DNA from: Gibbula magus
Lineage: Eukaryota; Mollusca; Gastropoda; Trochida; Trochidae
Assembly (NCBI GenBank): GCA_936450465.1
Contig: OW388303.1
Coordinates: forward strand, 9,083,021 to 9,147,020
Direction: 5' to 3'
Length of the DNA stretch: 64,000 bases
Below are positions 39,750-50,060 of the stretch, one piece after another. How positions within the stretch are numbered: position 1 is the first letter of the stretch; each line of letters begins with the position of its first letter. Made by a program: the position numbers and the translations under genes. The notes under the pieces are model-generated. The model saw only the letters and a program-made list of their open reading frames with translations, had not been told where the DNA came from and ran no database searches.

Positions 39750-40265
39750 TTCTTTATTTCCTCCATAGATTTGAAGATAACATATGTTTATATAGTTATA
39801 TTATTGACATAAAATGTACATGTACATTAGATGACTATACAGGGTAAGGAATGGTACAACAATCAATATTCGTCCATTTTGACACAAACTTGACACGCAT
39901 ATAAATACATTTGTCTATACATCATAGTTTAACTGATCTTTATCGGGTATTCCCCGAGTAAAAAGTTCAGAAACTGATCATCATCGTCGTAAGTCCATAG
40001 TTTTACAAGTACATCAACATCAATAAGATCACACATATATTTTCCAATATAATGTTTCTATAGGACATATTCATCCTGCAAGACATAGAAAAAACATGTT
40101 TTAAAATATCATATGCCACAGTACCAAATGTGCATTCCTTTGGGAGCCAAGTTTGAGAAGAAAAGCAATATTTTTAAATGCCTTTTGGATGTGTGAAATC
40201 CCGTTTCTGTTTATTTTGTAGGTTTGTTTAACGTACGAAAAGTATCGATGTGGTTTTATAGACAC
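39613..40265 (-). pseudogene. LINE-like 3' end between 83-bp direct repeats
   Basis: On the minus strand 40057-39929 is open for 42 codons, reading GKYMCDLIDVDVLVKLWT, then DDDDQFLNFLL, and ends in a stop. Across one upstream stop it is preceded by LQDEYVL. The 3' UTR ends GGAGGAAATAAAGAATATC followed by (TATC)n, i.e. a LINE 3' end with a microsatellite tail. The fragment is bracketed by direct repeats of about 83 bp (39613-39695 and 40180-40264; shared 'ggatgtgtgaaa', 'cccgtttctgtttatttt', 'tttgtttaacgtacgaaa'). LINE assignment is moderate, because the frame is short. Confidence 0.45.
39690..39750. repeat. Microsatellite (GATA)15
   Basis: Uninterrupted GATA repeats forming the tail of the minus-strand LINE-like fragment. 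Confidence 0.97.
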
Positions 40266-40708
40266 TTAAGTATTTTCTTTTCGAGTTCACATAATGGCTA
40301 AATATTTATGTTTTGGATCTTTAAACTGTCGCGATGGTTTGGGTATATCAACAAGAGGAGGGACACGCACACCAAATATGTTCTTTATGACTTCCGCTTC
40401 ATCGCATTTCACATTTAACAAAGAAAAATGGGTTGTGTTGAAGAGTTGTTATTTTGCTTGGAACAATGAGTATAAATATTAATAAAGATGACTCTAGATT
40501 TGTTCAAGTGATTGACATAACCTTGAAATATATGTTGCCCAAATACCTATATATCAGATGTTGTTTTATGAATGATAATTTGGAAATGCTTGCTATATGC
40601 TAGGTGGAGATTTGGATATAAAACAGACCAATCGTGTGTCAATTTTACCATGCTTTTTACGACAAGAAAAGAAAAATCTATAGGAAATTTAATATCTCCG
40701 ATATATAG
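40266..40708. other. Unassigned DNA
   Basis: A 62-codon frame at 40294-40482 is not recognisable and has no splice or poly(A) context. Confidence 0.35.
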
Positions 40709-40855
40709 AGAATCTCACCCAAGTGTCTTCTGATATCAAATATATTAACACGAGTTGATTAAAGTTACAAATATCCGAGGCTTGCCGAGGATATTTTTAC
40801 TTTAATCAACGAGTGTTGATATATTTGATATCAGAAGACACGAGGGTGAGATTCT
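40709..40855. repeat. CGAG-box palindrome (147 bp)
   Basis: Arms AGAATCTCACCC... and ...GGGTGAGATTCT pair over about 65 bp. The stem is interrupted by CGAG in both arms, same direction (ACACGAGTTGA left, TCAACGAGTGT right), and the cap reads ATCCGAGGCTTGCCGAGGAT. Immediately right is ATTTAT; immediately left ATATATAG. Arm sequence is unrelated to the other palindromes. Confidence 0.85.
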
Positions 40856-40951
40856 ATTTATCATTCAAAATCATTCTTCAACAATTATTAGCAAAATAAT
40901 GAACATATCTACAACAAAAAACTGTCATTTGACTACTTCAGCAGTGAGCTG

Positions 40952-41075
40952 AGTGATGTCATTGCATTGTGACGTCATCAGCATTGTGGCCTCATAGCAT
41001 TGTTGCGTCATCAACTTTGTGACGTCATAACATTGTCAGCAGTGTTCTCAGTGATGTCAAAGCCTTGTGATGTCA
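40952..41075. repeat. Degenerate array of GTGACGTCATNA units
   Basis: About six units resembling GCATTGTGACGTCATCA, including perfect TGACGTCA at 40970-40977 and 41020-41027 and variants TGATGTCA, TGGCCTCA, TTGCGTCA. About 100 bp from the 40.71-kb palindrome, and probably part of the same element. Confidence 0.65.
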
Positions 41076-41115
41076 TTAGCTGATGATGTAATATGATTAT
41101 GACGATTTGATTGTT

Positions 41116-41178
41116 GCGATATCTACAATGTAGATATCGCTTGTAGATATCGCTTGATCTTACACAAGCGATATCTAC
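41116..41178. repeat. Two nested perfect palindromes
   Basis: 41116-41140 is a perfect 12+1+12 palindrome around GATATCTACA. GTAGATATCGCTTG at 41143-41156 pairs perfectly with 41165-41178 over an 8-base loop. The two share GTAGATATCGC, so alternative folds compete. May mark the far end of the element that starts with the 40.71-kb palindrome. Confidence 0.85.
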
Positions 41179-42162
41179 TGTGGGAGCCAGTTTTGGATGA
41201 TAAAATATGCTAAAGAATGAGCCGCGTGTTCAAGACCGCTAATTGTAGCGAGATCTGGCACCTGCTGCATATGCTTAACCATTGAACCGCTACTGGGATC
41301 TCGCTAGCACTAGCCATCTTGAACACAGGGCTGGTTATATTATACCTGGTGTAAAGAAGAGATATGCTATACCAGTCTATAATCAGGATGCTATTGAACA
41401 AGTCCTTCATCACAATCTCCAATTTCAGATTTCACATTTTCATGGAAACTCTTTTAGTGAACACTAGGGGTAAATTAATATACTAGTTTTCTTTTATTAA
41501 AAAAAGCAAAATAAATGTAAGCAAAAGGAAAAATTACCTGAAGGCAGAAAGTGAACATCTAGAAAAATATTGTGATGAAAATACTGCTTCTGTTGTAGAA
41601 ACTAAGAACATTGAATGACAACAATTACAAAAGAAACGACTAGGCATCATATCAGTGACAACATGACGGATAGAAGTTGAAACTAAATTTATAATCAAGT
41701 ACTTTTGCATTCTGGAAAAATTGTCTGAGTATTTTTTCCCAAATATTCACGTAGTCTCACGATTAGACCAAAAGGTTTTGTATTCTAGAAAATTCGGGTG
41801 GAAAAACACTCCGACGAATGGTTATGTGAAAATCGGGATTAGTTTTCGTCTTTAAGGTTTCTCAATGTCATGGTCATGACGTCACTCTATTGTGTTATCA
41901 GTTGATTATTATTTAAGAATCTACTGGTCAATAACTGTCCAAGTCAGGAGGGGTGTTAGATTTTGACATATTCAGTAATGGCTAACTGAGAACATTATTC
42001 GAGATTGGTGTATCTTGTTTTATTTTAAGTCCCTAGGCATTGCTTGTTATCCAATAGGAATCTCAAAAGAATAGTTTTTATCTTTTTTCAAGAATTCGTC
42101 TGTCGAATGAAGACGATTTTGAATATCTGTATATATATCATAAGAGTTATAAAACATTTCAT
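41179..42162. other. AT-rich DNA, no gene seen
   Basis: Contains one TGACGTCA at 41877-41884. The 61-70 codon frames at 41210-41467 on opposite strands overlap and are not recognisable. Confidence 0.4.
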
Positions 42163-42380
42163 TCATGAGAGTATGATACTTCATATTTCATATCTTTTCA
42201 AACACACATGGGGTGCTGAATTTACTATTTCCATGTGATTTTCTGGACTATAGTTAATGTTAATGTTTATAAAATATGAAATTATGTTAGTATAAGATAT
42301 TGTCGGCATAATGTACGATCGACCTTCTTGGGCTTAAATTGTTGACACATAATTACAGTAGGATAACATAAAACAAGACA
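42163..42380 (+). repeat. Dispersed repeat, copy 2 (of 18.55 kb)
   Basis: Shares ordered blocks with 18546-18775 ('gagagtatgatacttcatatt', 'caaacacacatggggtgc', 'ggcataatgta', 'agtaggat'). No coding. Confidence 0.65.
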
Positions 42381-42599
42381 AAACGCCCTTTGTAAATTTC
42401 CTATCTGGTCCAGTTAAGTAGCCATGAAAACGACGATTTCTTGAAACGTATGTTTCTCAGAAATATGAAGAGATAATGTTTTGTATTTTCAAATTTAGTT
42501 TAGTTTAATTATTGAAGACATGATGTATCAGATCTCTATTTCAATCGTTGCATCGCTCTTTGATTGACATATTGTATATGTTGTACGGTATCGTTTCTT

Positions 42600-42695
42600 G
42601 TGTAGGAGATTATATATCCTACGTAAGACATAGAATCCCCTACGAAGGAGATATTAAGCCCACGTAGGAATCGATATCTCCTCCGGAGGAGATAT
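42600..42695. repeat. CTCC/GGAG palindrome cluster
   Basis: A perfect 22-bp palindrome at 42674-42695 centred on CCTCCGGAGG. Upstream are further GGAGATTATATATCC, CCTACGTAAG and CCCCTACGAAGGAGAT pieces. Related in style to the ATCTCCTAATTAGGA units at 22.99 kb. May be a repeat end. Confidence 0.65.
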
Positions 42696-43030
42696 GACAA
42701 TAACTTTTTTCGCCGTGACACAAATACAACGATTCCGTAGATACAACAAGCATACAATTGTCCAAAATAAGTAAATATATTTCGGCACTGTACCTCTCCA
42801 TGAAGTGTGCAAAATTATAAGGTTTGAAAAGAGGCGGATAAACAGTTTTTCTGCAATTGGTCGGGCAAATTTCGATCATAGAAAATAATTTAAGCACAAC
42901 AAACTAAATGTAATATCTAAAACATCTTCGGACGGGGGTAGCGGACGGAAGCGTAGGTATAACTATACACCACACAGGTAGGCGGATGTCATTTCTATCC
43001 AGCCAGCCAACGCGAAGAAAAACGTGATTT

Positions 43031-43660
43031 ATGTTGGTTATATCGTTATTTTTAGCACCTAGGTTTGTTATAAAAGAACGGGCTCTCTCAACAGTTTATT
43101 TGTCATATTATCCGTTCACGAAAATGACAAATATAGTTAACCGTTTCAGGAAATTATTTTCTGATAAAAAGGTATTTCCACAAGAACCGGTTGAATGTAT
43201 CCATATCGCTATAATTGGTTCAAGGAAAGTGAACGGGGCCCAAATACTTCAGAATTTCTTCAAATGGACACCAGAGGGACGGACAATTCTGACAAGCCTT
43301 CGCTCAGCCCAAAGATCTGTGCTGGTTGTGAATCTGGTGGACAGGGAGGGATATCGCCCGTTGTATGAACAGGCTGTAAGTGAGAGTGAAATCATCCTCC
43401 TTGTGAAGGAGGACACTGACAATACGGAGACGTTCACAGGATCCATTGAAGAGATCCAGCAGAAGAAAGCCGGGCACCCGTCTCAAGTGTTCATCGCCTC
43501 TAACTCCAAGTACAATCACAACCTCAAGGAAGTGTATCCAGTACTGAAGGGGGTACAGTATTCATTGTGTCAGTATTATCAGAACATTAAAGTCAATGTT
43601 GTATCTCCAGACTTTTCTATAGCCCAACATTTCCTGGATCAGGTATGCCGTGGCATGTAA
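43031..43660 (+). CDS. Ras-like small (pseudo)GTPase, single open frame
   Basis: 209 codons. The better start is Met32 (ATG at 43124, with A at -3), giving 178 aa, the usual size of a Ras-like G domain; the first ATG has T at -3. The order of elements fits a Ras fold: beta1/P-loop HIAIIGSRKVNGAQ (residues 58-71), then LVVNLVDREGY with the DxxG motif (D104-G107), a Ras-like helix, SEIILLVKEDTDN (119-131), then VFIASNSKYN (153-162) where NKxD should be, and SPDFSIAQHF where the SAK motif lies. Walker A lacks the GK(S/T) (NGA instead) and NKxD is degraded, so weak or no GTP hydrolysis is expected. A poly(A) signal lies 89 bp past the stop. It may be intronless or a last exon: a pyrimidine-rich TTTTTAG at about 43046-43052 could be a splice acceptor. 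No named family is recognised; the Ras-fold assignment is inference from motif order. Confidence 0.75.
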   Translation: MLVISLFLAPRFVIKERALSTVYLSYYPFTKMTNIVNRFRKLFSDKKVFPQEPVECIHIAIIGSRKVNGAQILQNFFKWTPEGRTILTSLRSAQRSVLVVNLVDREGYRPLYEQAVSESEIILLVKEDTDNTETFTGSIEEIQQKKAGHPSQVFIASNSKYNHNLKEVYPVLKGVQYSLCQYYQNIKVNVVSPDFSIAQHFLDQVCRGM

Positions 43661-43748
43661 TGCTTTTGAATGACACACTACTGTTCTGTTTAATATGCAA
43701 TATAGTGTATATTGAATAATTAAATGACTTCATTATAAATTAACTATG

Positions 43749-43754
43749 AATAAA
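43749..43754 (+). terminator. Poly(A) signal AATAAA
   Basis: AATAAA 89 bp after the stop of the Ras-like gene, followed by a GT/T-rich stretch (GTGTTTTATTTATGTGTTCC) of the type found downstream of cleavage sites. Confidence 0.6.
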
Positions 43755-43799
43755 ATGTGTATACTTCACCGTGTTTTATTTATGTGTTCCTTAGACACG

Positions 43800-44198
43800 T
43801 TCACACTTTATTATCTTTCCTTACAGAACAATACTCGTTTTTGATTGGCTAACGATCGTTACGTGTTTTTCTTATGTAACCCGTCAGTCTCACGGTGTAC
43901 AAATTTCATGTACCCCGCTGTCATAGTAACATCTCCTAGCTAAGAGTAGGTGTCGCATTATGGTAAGATGACGTTATAAAATGACGCACGCGGTGTACGG
44001 AGTTTTGAAAAGTTCGATCAGCTATTGACGAATCTATTAATTACTAACTTATTTTCGCCTTATTTGCTTCTTGGTTTTCAATTAAACTAATATTTACTTG
44101 TGTTAAGGCATTTAAAAGCTTATAGTGATACGTTATACAACATTTAACAATTCAGTCGAGATGCATGACGCCATTTTGTTTACGTTTAGGGTCAAGGT
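43800..44198. other. AT-rich DNA leading into a palindrome
   Basis: No gene. Contains GTGTAC-rich inverted pieces ('cggtgtacaaatttcatgtacc') and near-CRE words (ATGACGTTAT, ATGACGCACG, CATGACGCCA). Possibly one repeat unit together with the palindrome at 44.2 kb. Confidence 0.35.
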
Positions 44199-44310
44199 CG
44201 GGTAATACGTACGTAATACCAATGTACCATCTTTGTACCAGTGTCAACCCTCGCCTGAAGGCTCGGGAGACACTGGTACAAAGATAGTACATAAGACCGT
44301 ATTACCCTCG
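44199..44310. repeat. CGAG-box palindrome, reverse orientation
   Basis: Arms GGTAATACG...CTTTGTACCAGTGTC and GACACTGGTACAAAG...CGTATTACC pair over about 50 bp. The cap on the + strand is CCCTCGCCTGAAGGCTCGGG, i.e. on the minus strand CGAG-N8-CGAG, the same architecture in reverse. Right flank ACCCTCGTGAG again has CGAG on the minus strand. Confidence 0.8.
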
Positions 44311-47300
44311 TGAGAAGCATACAACTTATAGTACTAGTGTAACAACTGTTGCTGTATTGTGTGGTAAGGATTGCAGCTGTTTTATTATTTACACCGCGAC
44401 GGGTTTTTTTTGCTAATGTTGTCATTCTGTCGAAAAATACTGACTGTTGCTGAAAATTACCTATTTTACCTTACTTTCTATTTGAGAAATGCCATACTCA
44501 AACTCATCGTGTCATAAATATCTACACTATTCATATCATACTTATTTAATCACAAAATTTTGAATGCGAATTGTTTCACGAACGGTGTTAAACGGTGCCT
44601 TTGCTCATTTCAAAACATATTGTATCTCAAACGATTACTTTGCTGATGTCAATACATCTGTTCTGTTAAAGTCTAGTTGACTGTGTCAAAATATATTCTA
44701 TCAAATGGCTGAAAAGGTTTATAAACAAATGGTCTTATCATTATAGACATTCAAGGTTTTAATCTCTTTATCAATCCTCAATCGACGTATCATCAATTCA
44801 TTAATTACAGAATTCTGAACAGCTGTCACATACATCTCATTGGTTTATTCCTCAAGACCATTCGCTTCCAATATTAATGAATAACTATTTCATTTTATAT
44901 TACATAACTATTTAGTTTTCGACTTATACTTCTGTATTCTGTTTGTCGTAGAGACAAAACTGTAGTACAAGGTGTGGCTTGTGGAAAAATAAGCAGAGTT
45001 ATTTCTAAATTAGACAGACACAAAAAGAACATTAACTTAATCTGATCAACAATCAGTGACACACACAACCTTCTCTATGCCGTCAATTCATCTTCCCATG
45101 CGCGCGGTAAGTTTGTAAACAGCTATAGCAAAAAACGTACATATTAACACTATGTTTCACTTTGTATACTACAAATATAGCATCGTGCCCTGATCAATAT
45201 GACTTGGTGATCCTTTAAACTCTGCTGGACGTATAGATGCAAAGAAAAAGTGGTTTAATTAATATTCAACTAACAGCTGTTTTTAAAATGTCATATTTCT
45301 AAAAAAAAAATTAAAAACAAAAAGCTTTTAGAGTAAAATATGAAAATATGACTATGAACAAAATTACAATGAATTTTTATGTTTGTGCGATTTATTCAAT
45401 GTCCGATCTATCTCTTAATACATGTATTTTATATGTTTGTTGAATCTTATACGGCTCTTGAGTGAAAAGTGTCCCGTACAGATAATTTGGTTTATTTTAA
45501 TTTTTGTTTGCAAATATTTGTAATGTACTTACTAAATGCTTCCACCTGTCTTATACACACACCATCAGAATGTCTCGTCGCTTTCGTACCCTTAGGAAAC
45601 TAAACAATGAAGTAAACGAGCTAAACACCAATAAGCAATAGAGAATGGGAAGGAAAACTGATAACAGCGATATGATTAATTTCAACGGAAGTGGCGGAAT
45701 TTAGCTATTAATCGAACCAAAGTAAAATTACAAATAGATAATGGAAGTAGAAAATAAAAGTCAAATTTGTCATACAACAATACACCACACCATTGTATAT
45801 TATAAACACTAAAAAGGGAGAAGTAATTGTGACAGTGGTGTGACAATCAACACTGTCACTATGTTTACGCTACATTTACAGGTTCTTTATCTAATGGAGG
45901 TGACTGGATATTTCGCTTTAAAACACACAAAATGTTCACTTATTATTGCAAAACCTTCCAGCATGTTTATAAATAACAGGTTTTATCCTCTTAGTATAAG
46001 TTTCAAAGTTTAACCAAATATAAACAAAGATCAGGGTGGTAAATATTTGCATCTATTTCAATTTTTAAAAGTATCAATAAAATCCCTATTTATAAGACTA
46101 ATAATGACGTTATTGGTATGTTCAAGTATATTGATGATAACAGTTATTTTTGCCTTTTACAATTGCTCAGTTCGGCATGCAATCTCCAAAGAGATAGGAT
46201 CGGTAAAATGACAGTTTACTCGCAGTTACTAGCAATCTGTCAGTCTGAAAGAGTTTTCTGTTGAGTCTGCATTTGCTGGACTTGTTAGTATTTTAGAAAA
46301 TAATTTTATTAGCCAGAAGTTTTAAATTGTTAAAAAAAACAACGAACATCTAAACATATGTTAAACTGTGGACATATTTTTTTTTATAAATCATGTTAGT
46401 AGAAATGTGTTATAATGTAAAACGAGAAACTAGCAAAATTCGTATCTAATTCGTCGAAATGTAATTTGATGAAAACACACTTTTGTTAATAGATGAAATG
46501 CTGTAACATAAATTATAATTTTGCATTTTGTTAATTGTGATATTTAACATCCCAAACAAATAAAATACAAATAAAAGAAATTTCAAAATACCATGAAACA
46601 ATGAACAATAATTACTGGTACATTTACACATGTATAGATATAAAAGCCAAATTCACTTGAAAAATATCTTAATGGCATGGTAATGCTTCTTTGAGAGTAA
46701 GGGTAATACTTCGGGTTATATTTATATATATATATTATTTCAGTATAGTTCGATTTAATCGAAATAACGGAGCTGTTGCGTGTATATGTATTTCACAGGA
46801 CATCACGATTCAATTTATTACAGTTAAAAAAATTCTGTTAAAAATGGCAAATTTACGTGAATGAAATAATCCAAAATAGAAAACTACCATGTGCTTGAGT
46901 AATAAATATCCAATGCTTTATACGTTTAAGCGTTACATGTCAAAGGAAATTTGCGAAACGCCGATGCTGCCATATTCAACGTCTGTACGAAGTTGAATTA
47001 ATTATTCAGTCCATGAAACCAAAGGTTAAGTGTAAGTGGTAAGCATAAAACAGTAAAAATAGACATGTGTGCCCTTTATGTGCAATGTGTGTGTATGTGG
47101 GGGGAGTCGGATATTGCCTTGCGTATTTTCAATCGTAAATATGTTTTTATTATCGGTTGGGATTTGTGGTATTACGACTTCTTCCCATTGACATTGTGTA
47201 TAAACAATAAAACTGTCTGGCTCTTTGATGTCGATCATTCAGGGGGAGAAGGACTAATGATATAAATTGAAGTTCATTTACAAATTGATAAATTACGGGT

Positions 47301-48376
47301 CCGGAATAAACCACTTCATGGTATGTGATCTAAATACTCACAGGAAATTGTGTTTTACTACTAATCTTTCAACGTTTGCCTACTGAAGTAAGTGATCTAG
47401 TCCGCGTATCATAATGGTTCTACACCATGTAGTAATGGGAATATATAGTTATCAGTATGCAGATGTTTGAATTTGCCATTCCAGATTTGAAATAGATATC
47501 AGGATAATTAAACAATTGTTCTTTGAGGGTCTGTACACTCAAGAACGATGCAACTGTGTTTATGTCATCAGCGAGTAAAATCTAAATAAATTTAGACCGA
47601 CTGTTCTGTGTTATGTTAATACAATATAACGTTATAAAATATGTCGATTTAAATTTATTTTGATTGCAGCGAGTACAACCTTATCGTTAGATAAAATTTC
47701 AAAATCCAATTAAATGTAAGTCGGTGTTATAATAACATATGGCCAGTCTCTGAAGAACACATGTAATACATCTAGTGTAACGAGTCCCCTAATCTATTCC
47801 AAACTGACAGGAAGAAAATCAGTTAAATTTTCTTGTCCAACAAGCTACCAATTATACTGCTTTGTAGCAGACGTCTTAACAGATGCAGTAGTATTATCAT
47901 TGCAATCTCAAATATTTTTTGTATCAAAATATGGAAAGTAATTGCAGTTAGTCTTGAGTTGATTTCTTTGGCTGAAGAAAATGTTCCGTAAGGTCAGTGT
48001 GTTTCTGAGTAAGAGAAAGTAAGTGGCTCTCCATGACACAAGCGGGATGTTTAATCATTTTACATTGTTCATGAATACATTGCCAGAGTAGCAGAGTGCA
48101 ACACCACCATAAATTAAATGCATCAATATGAGCTCAATAACTAGTAAGCATGAAATTATGCATATGATGCCATTCACGCGAACAACAAAAGTGATCATTA
48201 ACATTTTCTTGGTAACTGTACACAATATCTGCTTTCTGAAATGTTCGTGCAATTTGGACGTTTTTGAATCAATGTAACCAAATATGTTTTATATTTATCG
48301 ATGACACTCTCTACGACGAAGACTTAAGTTGTAAATGACAATGTCTAAACTTTGAAATCCTTCACTTTATTTTACT
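44311..48376. other. AT-rich unique DNA, no gene seen
   Basis: All frames are 77 codons or fewer and unrecognisable. A few A/T homopolymers (9-10 bp) and a short (TA)n at about 46722-46736. No transposon ends found. Confidence 0.4.
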
Positions 48377-48690
48377 GTGGAGCACAGTGGTGTGGTGGAT
48401 AACATGCCTGCCTCTCACGCCAACGGCCCGGGTTCAAATCTCGGTGGATGAATCCCAAACATTTGTGACCTGAGTCTTATACTGTGTTGTGTCCCTGGGC
48501 AAGGCATTTCATCCAAATTGCACATTGAACTAAGTTCATCCAGCTGTACACATGGGTACCTGAACACGAGAATGTATGGACCAAACGGTCGCGCGGAACG
48601 CTTAATAGGCGGCACCGAAAGAACGATTCCTTCAGGGTAATAATTGTGTAGCAGCTTGAGCATGGAGCATGAATATGTGCGCATTACACT
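48377..48690 (+). mobile_element. tRNA-derived SINE, diverged copy
   Basis: Same family as 17451-17750: TGGAGCACAGTGGTG head, A-box region GTGGTGTGGTGGATAACATG, B box GGGTTCAAATCTC (48429-48441, two changes from consensus), GTGTCCCTGGGCAAGGCA, GGCACCGAAAG and TTCCTTCAGGGTAATAATTG, then a degenerate tail. It carries an extra segment of about 25 bp (CGGTCGCGCGGAACGC) absent from the other copy. The minus-strand 89-codon frame over it is an artefact. Confidence 0.8.
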
Positions 48691-49859
48691 GACATGTTTG
48701 ATTTAAGGAATCACGTTGTCATTTTAATTATTTTTTCAAACTTTGTCTTACAGGAAATGCCTTTACTCTCCTGGTCGGTTCCAAAAAGCACGGAGACCTG
48801 TAGAGTGTTTACAATGTCAGAGACACATATTCATATGAACAAATTAAAATGCTTTCGCTTGCATGCTTTCTTAAATGCCAATATTCGAAAGTTCTTGTGA
48901 CAGCATAATCCCAATATGTGAATGGTGTTATTTCTCAGGACAGAATGAGAAATACAGAGCTGCAGTAATACAACCTTGTTGTTTTATTCAACAAAATATC
49001 AAAATGCAAGATTATTTCTATTTTTTCTTTCATATCTACTTCATCTATCATATCATACCATATTGGACATATTTGTATATTAAAGACCATTCAATTTAGC
49101 AGGTGTCGTGTTTGAAAACCAGCCAGTTTAAATATGTTTTATTAAAAACGTCAAGCCCTTTGATGTATTTAGCTATTTAGAGCCATTATCAATAACGGAA
49201 GAACTTGGTTGCATTCAATATTCTAATAGTTTTATTAATATTTTAGAAAGTCACGAAAAAGTCACTCGTTTTTAATAGTATTGTATATATTTGGTTTTTA
49301 TTTCATTAACAATATGGTCAATCTAAATCAAATCATAGCTAGAACTGCTTTCTACGTTGGATTGTTATCCTTTATAAAACATGATAATTGTTACGTAATG
49401 CAAATCGTTCAAAAATCTGTGTACATCACAAACATATTGGTTTATCAATATTTTGCTTATAGATATTTGAACACTTATCCTTATTCAAACGTATATGAAA
49501 TTTCGAACAGAATGTAAATAATATAATAATTGTTTATAAAACAATCGTCACATTCATCAACGTTTGACAAGGGAAGCCTAACTTCCAAGATTAGCACGTG
49601 TAGCACGTGCAGCCCGTGGGTTTCTATGGCGACTTGCGCTAAAGATGAGCCTTCACGCTTCGGAAGCGCTTGCTACTGTGTACGACGTTTTATGCAATAA
49701 AGTGAATTCTGTTTATATGACGTCAGATACCCTTAGTGCGCGTTACTCGAAGAGTACTTCTCTTTGAAACCAAATTTCATTACATTGTCGTGTTTTTAAA
49801 ATTACTTATTACATGTCATGTTGTAGATAAACGATTTCTCTAGCGATTGACGTTACAAA
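48691..49859. other. AT-rich DNA, no gene established
   Basis: A pyrimidine-rich AAACTTTGTCTTACAG at about 48738-48753 looks like a splice acceptor, but the frames after it (68-74 codons) are not convincing. One TGACGTCA at 49718-49725. Confidence 0.35.
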
Positions 49860-50060
49860 TGTGTTTGTATTTGAAACACTAACATCCTTGATGGCTCTTT
49901 AACATTTTGTCTAACTTACTCTTGAACACATCCTTACCACCTGTCCATCTCTTGTTGTACATTGTTGTGATATCAAATATGTAATTATCTGGAAAGGGCT
50001 TTTATAAGTTGGATAACTTGTGCCCAATCCGGGATACAATATGTTTCAATCAATAATGAT
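49860..50060 (+). repeat. Dispersed repeat shared with 53.34 and 58.25 kb
   Basis: 'gatggctcttta', 'tctaacttactcttgaacacatcct', 'attatctggaaagggct', 'ttggataacttgtgcc.aatcc' and 'atatgttt.aatcaa' recur in order at 53355-53600 (and the later part at 58260-58355). Probably the left part of the duplicated block at 53-61 kb or a common repeat within it. Confidence 0.6.

Noticed and set aside
48754..48850. Possible zinc-knuckle fragment (ARRPVECLQCQRH) after a splice-acceptor-like AG
   Set aside because: It resembles the start of a PRE_C2HC/gag-type knuckle, but it is only about 13 residues long, is followed at once by a stop and has no supporting flank.
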